From an uncultured Lachnospiraceae bacterium (GTDB taxonomy: Bacteria > Bacillota > Clostridia > Lachnospirales > Lachnospiraceae), in the NCBI GenBank assembly GCA_934371505.1, contig CAKRNW010000106.1, positions 1 to 7,808 of the forward strand: a stretch of DNA of 7,808 nucleotides, given 5' to 3'. Under the pieces are notes generated by a model, which saw only the letters and a program-made list of their open reading frames with translations, searched no databases and was not told where the DNA came from. Position 1 is the first letter of the stretch. Every line of letters begins with the position of its first letter. The position numbers and the translations under genes are program-made. This document shows, one piece after another, positions 1 to 4,923 of the stretch.

Positions 1-22
1 TCACCTCAACTTACAATCCTGA

Positions 23-1120
23 TTATACATTGAAGCGGAACAGGATCACATCGCCGTCCTGTACCACATACTCTTTTCCTTCGATGCGAACCAGCCCTTT
101 TTCCTTCGCAGCAGCGATGGAACCCTGATCTAACAGATCCTGATAGTTGATCACTTCCGCTTTAATAAAACCACGTTCAAAATCAGAATGGATTTTACCT
201 GCTGCCTGAGGTGCCTTGGTTCCCACCTTGATGGTCCACGCCCTGGTTTCATCCTCTCCACTGGTAAGAAAACTCATCAGTCCCAACAGACGATAGCTTG
301 CTGCAATGAGTTTTTCCAGTCCGGATTCCTTTAAACCTAAGTCCTCCAAAAACATGGCTTTCTCATCATCATCTAACTCTGCGATTTCCTGCTCGATCTG
401 GGCGCAGATGACAAATACCTCACTGCCATTCTCTGCTGCGAATTTGCGGACGGCCTGTACGCCGGCGTTGTTTGCTCCGTCGTCTGCCAAATCTTCCTCG
501 CCTACATTTGCCGCAAAGATGACCGGTTTATAGGTGAGCAGATTGTACTCTGCCAGCCATGCCAACTCGTCTTCATCATCAGTCTCAAAACTTTTGGCAA
601 GCTTACCGGATTCCAGATGGGCTTTCATGCGCTCCTGTAAATCCAGTTCTCTCGCCTGCTCTTTGTCCATACGGGCAGCCTTTGAAGTTTTGGCAATTCT
701 TCTCTCCAGAATTTCGATATCGGAAAAAATCAGTTCCAGATTAATGGTTTCAATATCCCGTAAGGGATCAATGTTTCCATCCACATGAACTACATTGGTG
801 TCCTCAAAGCATCTCACTACATGAACGATGGCATCCACCTCACGGATGTTGGACAGAAACTGGTTTCCCAAACCTTCGCCCTTGGATGCACCTTTTACCA
901 GTCCGGCAATATCGACGAATTCAATGACTGCCGGGGTTACTTTCTTGGAATGATACAACTCACCCAGCTTTTTCAGACGCTCGTCCGGCACCGGCACAAT
1001 ACCGATGTTAGGGTCAATGGTGCAGAAGGGGTAGTTGGCACTCTCCGCTCCTGCCTTGGTCAGTGAATTGAATAATGTACTTTTTCCCACGTTGGGAAGT
1101 CCCACGATGCCGAGTTTCAT
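23..1120 (-). CDS. ychF: Redox-regulated ribosome-binding ATPase YchF (Obg family)
   Basis: This is a complete 365-aa protein, the usual YchF/OLA1 length (about 363 aa). The P-loop GLPNVGKST is at residues 7-15 and the G3 motif DIAGLV at 70-75. At the G4 position the protein has NVGE (205-208) in place of NKxD; this kind of replacement is what shifts the family from GTP to ATP. A helical coiled-coil insert spans about 130-180 and the TGS domain is at about 280-363. The family binds ribosomes in the cytosol and is linked to stress responses. The ATG start is firm: the N-terminus MKLGIVGLPNVGKS is canonical, and an in-frame TAG lies two codons upstream (1124-1126). The Shine-Dalgarno sequence is weak (GCAGG about 12 nt away). 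The gene appears to have its own promoter at 1229-1256. Only 22 nt follow the stop, with no terminator seen. Confidence 0.97.
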   Translation of the reverse strand: MKLGIVGLPNVGKSTLFNSLTKAGAESANYPFCTIDPNIGIVPVPDERLKKLGELYHSKKVTPAVIEFVDIAGLVKGASKGEGLGNQFLSNIREVDAIVHVVRCFEDTNVVHVDGNIDPLRDIETINLELIFSDIEILERRIAKTSKAARMDKEQARELDLQERMKAHLESGKLAKSFETDDEDELAWLAEYNLLTYKPVIFAANVGEEDLADDGANNAGVQAVRKFAAENGSEVFVICAQIEQEIAELDDDEKAMFLEDLGLKESGLEKLIAASYRLLGLMSFLTSGEDETRAWTIKVGTKAPQAAGKIHSDFERGFIKAEVINYQDLLDQGSIAAAKEKGLVRIEGKEYVVQDGDVILFRFNV

Positions 1121-1215
1121 ACTCTATGATACCTGCTCGAAAATCCTTATCTGACAGGGTTTTCGCCTTTCTATGTTATTTTGCTTCATGCTTTCATCGT
1201 TTTGGAAAATAGCCC

Positions 1216-1236
1216 GATACAGTTTAATATTGTATC
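1216..1236. repeat. 6-bp dyad over the ychF -10 region
   Basis: The plus strand has GATACA at 1216-1221 and its exact reverse complement TGTATC at 1231-1236, separated by 9 AT-rich bases. The dyad covers the -10 hexamer and the expected start site of ychF. It could be a repressor operator. With 6-bp arms in AT-rich DNA it could also be chance. Confidence 0.35.
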
Positions 1237-1256
1237 ATATCTGCCACATTTGTGAA
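1229..1256 (-). promoter_or_regulatory. Promoter of ychF (extended -10)
   Basis: Reading the minus strand, a -35 TTCACA (1251-1256, 5 of 6 to consensus) is followed by a 16-nt spacer and a -10 TACAAT (1229-1234, 5 of 6). A TG lies one base upstream of the -10 (1236-1237). The start site should lie near 1222, giving a leader of about 100 nt before the ychF ATG. The -35 begins only 22 nt after the MFS stop codon, so ychF is probably transcribed independently of the transporter. Confidence 0.7.
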
Positions 1257-1278
1257 ACCATAAAAATCAATTTTCACC

Positions 1279-2367
1279 TCACTTTCCCATCACCCATCCC
1301 ATGGCAGTGGACATGAGAATCATCACCATGGAAAAAAGAAAGGAATTCACGGAAACCAGGGCTGCCCGCTGCCCTGAGGGAATCATTTCATTTAAAAGTA
1401 CATCCGTCCGCACCTCCAGAAAATCATCGGAGAATGCCCCCACCAAGCCTCCCAAAGTCATCACATAGGGATTTCCTGTAAAAGTCATGGCAAAGGCAAA
1501 CGCCACACCAATGGTGCTCAGTAACAGTATTTTACGGTAACGGCTGCCGGAAAAATACACCACGGCTCCGGCTCCCAGAGCAGCCCCAAGTCCCATGATG
1601 AAAAGTGCGGGGCCGAGCAGGGCATTTTCCAGTCCGGCAAGAGGCAGCTTTGCCTGCAGGAAAAACAAAATCAGCGTGGACACCGCTCCCACCATAGCAT
1701 TTACCATCATAATATCTCTGGCTTTTTTGTTTTCTTTTAAGAATTTCCAGCTTTCCGTAAGCACATTTACCAGCCGTTCCCTTGCCTGTTTTTCCGCCAT
1801 TTCCGGCTGTATTTCATAAAGTCCCAGTCCTATCAGTATGGCTCCCAGTCCAAACAGGCAGTCCAGCAGATAGGCTTTTCGATACCCCAACACAAGTGCC
1901 AGTCCCGCGCATAGAGTTGCCGTGGAATTGGTAATGCGGTAGAGCATCATTTCTTTAGATACAAACTGGTTATAATCTTTCTCTCGTCCGTCCTGTTTCA
2001 GACTGTCGTAAGCCAGAGCCTCCCTTGTGCCGGATGCCAGGTTGTAGCTGATGGCACTGCATCCAATGGCAAGTGCCGTTGTACAGAATCCATCGGACAA
2101 AATCATCAATAGGTCAGATAGCAGGGAAACCATCTGTCCCGCTATCAGAGTTTTCTTTCGCCCAAACACATCGGCAACCACGCCGGAGGGAATCTCGAAG
2201 CAAAAACTCACCACATGGAAGATGCTTTCCAACACACCGATTTCCAACAGAGAAACTCCCCGCATTGCCAGAAGCGCCACCCAGGACGCTCCCGCAATAT
2301 TAAAATATCCCACAGTGGTCATGGCGTACAACCTCTTCATCTGTTTCTCACTATTCAATTTTTGCAT
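1279..2367 (-). CDS. MFS efflux-type transporter, C-terminus short
   Basis: A 362-aa hydrophobic membrane protein of the major facilitator superfamily. Motif A is seen at residues 61-72 (SGVVADVFGRKK), between predicted helices 2 and 3. A family-like SGTREALAYDSL segment follows helix 4 at 112-123, and a charged central loop (about 186-220) separates the two six-helix halves. About 11 hydrophobic helices can be counted; the last is at about 338-358. The protein then stops at MGWVMGK, roughly 30-40 residues earlier than typical 12-helix members, so TM12 seems to be missing. I chose the ATG at 2367 over an in-frame TTG at 2385 because the Shine-Dalgarno AAAGGAG lies between them, 8 nt before the ATG. 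The substrate cannot be read from sequence. The upstream leader (2368-2587) suggests inducible control, as for drug-efflux genes. Neighbouring ychF is unrelated in function. Confidence 0.85.
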   Translation of the reverse strand: MQKLNSEKQMKRLYAMTTVGYFNIAGASWVALLAMRGVSLLEIGVLESIFHVVSFCFEIPSGVVADVFGRKKTLIAGQMVSLLSDLLMILSDGFCTTALAIGCSAISYNLASGTREALAYDSLKQDGREKDYNQFVSKEMMLYRITNSTATLCAGLALVLGYRKAYLLDCLFGLGAILIGLGLYEIQPEMAEKQARERLVNVLTESWKFLKENKKARDIMMVNAMVGAVSTLILFFLQAKLPLAGLENALLGPALFIMGLGAALGAGAVVYFSGSRYRKILLLSTIGVAFAFAMTFTGNPYVMTLGGLVGAFSDDFLEVRTDVLLNEMIPSGQRAALVSVNSFLFSMVMILMSTAMGWVMGK

Positions 2368-2373
2368 AAAAAA

Positions 2374-2412
2374 ATCTCCTTTCAATTTCCATCAGAAACT
2401 TGATAAGGAGAT
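2374..2412 (-). promoter_or_regulatory. Hairpin sequestering the MFS Shine-Dalgarno
   Basis: The minus-strand RNA can fold ATCTCCTT (2405-2412) onto AAGGAGAT (2374-2381). The stem continues through TCAA/TTGA (2400-2403 with 2382-2385) and TTTC/GAAA (2395-2398 with 2386-2389). That makes 16 bp, interrupted only by single bulged bases at 2404 and 2399, closing a 5-nt loop (2390-2394). The 3' arm is the Shine-Dalgarno of the MFS gene, so the folded form should block translation initiation. Seven U (2374-2368) follow directly, so the same hairpin could also act as an intrinsic terminator just before the ATG. Confidence 0.75.
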
Positions 2413-2436
2413 AGCGGTCTTATTGGTGAAATTCTA

Positions 2437-2479
2437 AGCTATTTACCGAAAAAAGAGCGCACTATCCCCGTAAACAGCT
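2437..2479 (-). promoter_or_regulatory. Competing stem in the MFS leader (antiterminator-like)
   Basis: In the minus-strand RNA, AGCUGUUUAC (2470-2479, inside the leader ORF) pairs with GUAAAUAGCU (2437-2446, overlapping the leader stop codon) over 10 bp with one G-U wobble. Further U-A pairs are possible beyond one mismatch. The 3' arm of the long-range terminator-like stem (2455-2462) lies in the loop of this hairpin, so the two folds cross and should exclude each other unless a pseudoknot forms. Confidence 0.55.
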
Positions 2480-2526
2480 AAAAAGTTACCTTTCATGAGG
2501 TGAAGATTCGTTGTTTTCCAGCTCAT
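2443..2526 (-). CDS. Putative 27-aa leader peptide for the MFS gene
   Basis: A short ORF (28 codons with stop) begins at an ATG preceded by AAAGGAG, with GGAG 6 nt from the start, which is as good a ribosome binding site as any gene in the window. The peptide starts MSWKTTN, has FLAVYGDSALFF near its end, and finishes with Arg-TAA. It lies 25-30 nt downstream of a good promoter and 75 nt upstream of the MFS start. Its codons 16-19 (Leu-Ala-Val-Tyr) form one arm of the competing stem, and codons 22-24 form the 3' arm of the terminator-like stem. I infer a cis-acting regulatory peptide, as upstream of many ribosome-targeting-drug resistance genes. I do not recognise the exact peptide, and a chance ORF cannot be fully excluded. 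Confidence 0.6.
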   Translation of the reverse strand: MSWKTTNLHLMKGNFLAVYGDSALFFR

Positions 2527-2535
2527 CGTGCGCTC
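2449..2535 (-). terminator. Long-range terminator-like stem in the MFS leader
   Basis: The minus-strand RNA has GAGCGCAC (2528-2535) and its perfect complement GUGCGCUC (2455-2462), followed at once by UUUUUU (2449-2454). Allowing one bulged G, the upstream A-rich tract can pair further with the U tract. The 65-nt loop contains most of the leader ORF, which is unusual for a constitutive terminator but fits an attenuator. The 5' arm overlaps the leader ORF Shine-Dalgarno (GGAG, 2533-2536), and the 3' arm lies within the last leader codons. Translation of the leader would therefore disturb the stem. Confidence 0.55.
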
Positions 2536-2558
2536 CTTTCTTGTCAAAACCTAGGGCA

Positions 2559-2587
2559 AGTATAGCATAGTTTTGGAGAGAAGTAAA
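2559..2587 (-). promoter_or_regulatory. Promoter of the leader peptide and MFS gene
   Basis: On the minus strand, -35 TTTACT (2582-2587, 4 of 6) is followed by a 17-nt spacer and -10 TATACT (2559-2564, 5 of 6), with a TG one base upstream of the -10 (2566-2567), making an extended -10. The start site should be near 2552. The leader RNA to the MFS ATG would be about 185 nt. Confidence 0.65.
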
Positions 2588-2604
2588 ATGGAATTATAGA
2601 GTGA

Positions 2605-2841
2605 CAAGCTACGATTATCCGTGGTAAACTTAACCCAGATAAACCTTTCTATCGAAGAGGATAAAGCATACCAGATAGCGAGGCACGGGAGGACTATTAC
2701 CGGCGCATGCGTGGAATCGGGCGAACCCTTGCAAAACAAACGAAGGAGCTGAAAGAAAAGGATGCAATTATTGCAGAAAAAGATGCTCTTATCTTTTATT
2801 TTACCAGTTTCCTATCCAACTTCCGCATATGTAAAGCATAG
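2605..2841 (+). pseudogene. Decayed coding remnant with EKDA coiled-coil repeat
   Basis: One plus-strand frame reads protein-like from 2605, is broken by TAA at 2662-2664, and continues to TAG at 2839-2841. The part after the stop includes SEAREDYYRRMRGIGRTLAKQ and then KELKEKDAIIAEKDALI, a heptad-like, charged coiled coil of the kind that ends many accessory proteins in clostridia, including some nuclease/transposase-like families. The longest ATG-started piece is only 44 codons (2707-2841) and has no convincing ribosome binding site. I read it as the C-terminal scrap of a lost gene. The parent family is not identified. It runs opposite to every other gene here. Confidence 0.4.
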
Positions 2842-2884
2842 ACCACGAAATTAGTTTTAACTAACCTTTGGACAAAAATTTATC
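2842..2884. other. Short spacer after the operon, no clear terminator
   Basis: The 43 bases after the 392-aa gene contain a small AT-only-plus-GC dyad, TTAGTT/AACTAA (2851-2864), with a 2-base centre and no U tract on the minus strand. It is too weak to call a terminator. The remaining part of the 2368-2884 gap is covered by the remnant and the leader entries. Confidence 0.4.
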
Positions 2885-4063
2885 TTAGAGTTTATCCAGT
2901 ACCCGCTGTACAAAGCTGCTGGTGTCCTCCCGGATTTCCCGCCAGTCCAATTCTTCCAGACTGTAGAGATATGCCGCCTGTCCGCCAAAGACATCCGGCA
3001 GTTTCTTTGCCGGCACCACATCTCCCTTAAAGTACCCTTCTGCCAATGTCTCCTCTTCTCGGCTAAAGACCAGCTTTTTCAAATCCATAGCAAAGCCTTT
3101 TGCTTCCTCCTCCCAGGTAATCTGTGCCGTGATGGTGTAGGTTTCCCCGGTATTGGCGGCATAGGTTCCCGTCATGTCAATCCATCGTTTGCTCCGAGGG
3201 TTGCGCACCAGGGTAAGCTGTGCCTGTTCCTCATCGGGAAGTTGGTAGGTCATCACACAGGTACCCACATTTTCCCCGTCAATAGCCATGCTCATTCCTT
3301 CAATCACATCGGACATGTCCATTTCCATGCGGCGCAGGTGATTTCTCTCTGTGAGATACGCGGACACCACCACATCGTAGTCCGGATCTTCCATGCCTAA
3401 CAGTTCCCATATAAAATGCCCGCAGCCTTCGGGAATGGTCACCACGAATTTCTCACTTTTCGTGCCATCCGCATCCTCCAGAACCTCTCTCGTGTCCTCC
3501 ATGGAAATCTGGGTCATCAACTGCACAATATTGGCACTGTTGTCGTGGAACCACTTCCGGTTGATGTCCGAGGTCAGTTCCGGCATCTTCATAAACAAGT
3601 CAATTCCTGTGGGAAAGGCATAGCCGAAATCTCCTAAAAGAGGTGCCACCAGATAAACCGTTTCATCCTCTCCGTAAAGCTGAATATCTCCGGCGGTTGC
3701 AGCCAGCACCTTTAAGGTGGAATCCATTGCCATCCGCCGCTGGTTAAAAGATCGGGCAGCATCTAAATCCACGGAAATGGATGCTGCCACCCCGTCAATA
3801 TTTACCAGTCCCGCCTTTCCGCTAATCTGCACATCTCCATTTCCATAATCCCGGAACAGTTCCATGATGTCGATGTTGTATAACAGGTATTCCGGACTTT
3901 TCAGGGTCGTCTCTGAAAAGTGTACCACAGATAAGAGCAGCCGCACCCTGGGACTTTTTGACAGCACAAAACCACCTGCACCAAGTACAAGAAGCAGCAC
4001 AAGCACCAGAAGGACAGCTTTCTTTTTTCTGTTTTTGTGGCTGGGCTTAATACTTTCTGACAT
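2885..4063 (-). CDS. Unknown membrane-anchored extracytoplasmic protein
   Basis: A 392-aa protein I do not recognise. It starts with a short basic cytoplasmic tail (MSESIKPSHKNRKKK), then one strong transmembrane helix at about 16-35. The remaining 355 or so residues should lie outside the membrane. No Cys follows the helix in a lipobox, so it is a signal-anchor protein, not a lipoprotein. The exterior part shows alternating strand-like stretches (for example GDIQLYGEDETVYLVAPLL at 125-143), suggesting a beta-rich fold, perhaps of the LolA/LppX kind; this is inference. I chose the ATG at 4063 because AGAGG sits about 5 nt upstream; an in-frame ATG further up would only extend into rsgA. The gene overlaps the rsgA end by 17 nt, so translation is probably coupled. 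By context it may act with the PASTA kinase at the envelope. Confidence 0.8.
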   Translation of the reverse strand: MSESIKPSHKNRKKKAVLLVLVLLLVLGAGGFVLSKSPRVRLLLSVVHFSETTLKSPEYLLYNIDIMELFRDYGNGDVQISGKAGLVNIDGVAASISVDLDAARSFNQRRMAMDSTLKVLAATAGDIQLYGEDETVYLVAPLLGDFGYAFPTGIDLFMKMPELTSDINRKWFHDNSANIVQLMTQISMEDTREVLEDADGTKSEKFVVTIPEGCGHFIWELLGMEDPDYDVVVSAYLTERNHLRRMEMDMSDVIEGMSMAIDGENVGTCVMTYQLPDEEQAQLTLVRNPRSKRWIDMTGTYAANTGETYTITAQITWEEEAKGFAMDLKKLVFSREEETLAEGYFKGDVVPAKKLPDVFGGQAAYLYSLEELDWREIREDTSSFVQRVLDKL

Positions 4064-4922
4064 TTTTCCTCTCATCATAAATCTGGGCGTAGTTTTCGTA
4101 ACGGATCCGGCTGATTTTACCTTTCTCCAGAGCCTGTTTGATACCGCAGTCCGGCTCGTTGATATGTGCGCAGCCCGCAAACCGGCAATACTTCTCATAG
4201 GGCTGAAATTCCGGATAAAATTTCCACACATCCTCTTTTTCCAAATCGTATAATTCAATGGAACTAAAGCCTGGCGTATCCAGAATAAATCCTCCCTCCT
4301 CTAAGGGGATCAACTGGGTGTGACGGGTGGTCTGTCTGCCCCTCTCAATCTTTTTGCTGATTTCCCCGGTTTCCATGGAAACCTCTTTTTGCAGACGGTT
4401 CACCAGGGAAGATTTACCCACACCGCTGGGACCTGCCACGGTGGAAGTTTTATCTTTCAGACATGCCGCCAGTTCTGTCATGCCCTCTCCACTTTTGGCA
4501 CTGACAAAGTAAATGGGATAGCCGCTTGCTGCGTAGACTTCACGAATCTGCTGCTTTTCCTCTTCCCCGGCAATGTCCATTTTGTTAAACACCAGAACGC
4601 AGGGTAACTGCTGCCGCTCCATCTGGATGAGAAACCTGTCCAACAGATTGTAGTTAATTCTGGGTCTGGTAAAGGCAAAAATTACCAGTGCCTGGTCGAC
4701 ATTTGCCACTGCAGGACGGATGAGGGCATTATTTCTTGGTAAAATCCGGATGATATTTCCCTTGTGCTCTGTCTCATCCAGGATTTCCAGTTCCACATTG
4801 TCTCCCACCAGAGGCTTTTTCTGGTCTTTCCGGAAGATTCCTTTTGCTTTACATTCATAGACAACATCACCGGTGTCTACATAGTAGAAACCGGCGATGC
4901 CCTTCACAATCTTTCCTGTCAT
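4047..4922 (-). CDS. rsgA: Small ribosomal subunit biogenesis GTPase RsgA
   Basis: A 291-aa protein of usual RsgA/YjeQ/CpgA length. The order of motifs is the circular permutation typical of the family: an N-terminal OB fold (about 1-70), G4 NKMD (113-116), G5 SAKSG (141-145), G1 GPSGVGKSS (164-172), the G2 threonines at 198-199 and G3 DTPG (215-218). A C-terminal zinc site follows, with Cys246, Cys251, His253 and Cys259. The family binds the 30S subunit and hydrolyses GTP during late assembly. It starts 1 nt after the kinase stop, with AAAGGA about 8 nt before the ATG. In Bacillus subtilis the equivalent gene follows prkC and its product is a PrkC substrate, so co-expression here makes sense. 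No key residue appears missing. Confidence 0.96.
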   Translation of the reverse strand: MTGKIVKGIAGFYYVDTGDVVYECKAKGIFRKDQKKPLVGDNVELEILDETEHKGNIIRILPRNNALIRPAVANVDQALVIFAFTRPRINYNLLDRFLIQMERQQLPCVLVFNKMDIAGEEEKQQIREVYAASGYPIYFVSAKSGEGMTELAACLKDKTSTVAGPSGVGKSSLVNRLQKEVSMETGEISKKIERGRQTTRHTQLIPLEEGGFILDTPGFSSIELYDLEKEDVWKFYPEFQPYEKYCRFAGCAHINEPDCGIKQALEKGKISRIRYENYAQIYDERKNVRKY

Positions 4923-4923
4923 T

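Noticed and set aside
1124..1189. 21-codon ORF just before ychF
   Set aside because: It is in frame with ychF and ends two codons before it, but it has no ribosome binding site and no associated hairpin. It is likely chance.
1255..1279. GTGAAA/TTTCAC hairpin after the MFS stop as its terminator
   Set aside because: The stem is only 6 bp and AT-rich, has no U tract after it, and overlaps the ychF -35 element.
2368..2385. TTG start giving the transporter six extra residues
   Set aside because: Those codons are the Shine-Dalgarno and U tract of the ATG at 2367, and the TTG has no ribosome binding site of its own.
2455..2535. GAGCGCAC/GTGCGCTC inverted repeat as the ends of a small insertion element
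   Set aside because: There are no flanking target-site duplications. The repeat is better explained as a stem of the leader RNA, because six U follow the 3' arm and a leader ORF lies within it.
2542..2550. TTGACA on the minus strand before the leader ORF as a -35 box
   Set aside because: No -10-like hexamer lies at 16-18 nt; that position is inside the leader ORF start.
2551..2739. Minus-strand 62-codon ORF in the intergenic region
   Set aside because: It has no ribosome binding site or domain, runs antisense through the coiled-coil relic, and ends across the transporter promoter.
4064..4258. N-terminal extension of the 392-aa protein into rsgA
   Set aside because: The extra 65 residues lie within rsgA in a different frame and look random. 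The ATG at 4063 has a proper ribosome binding site and is followed by a basic tail and membrane anchor.
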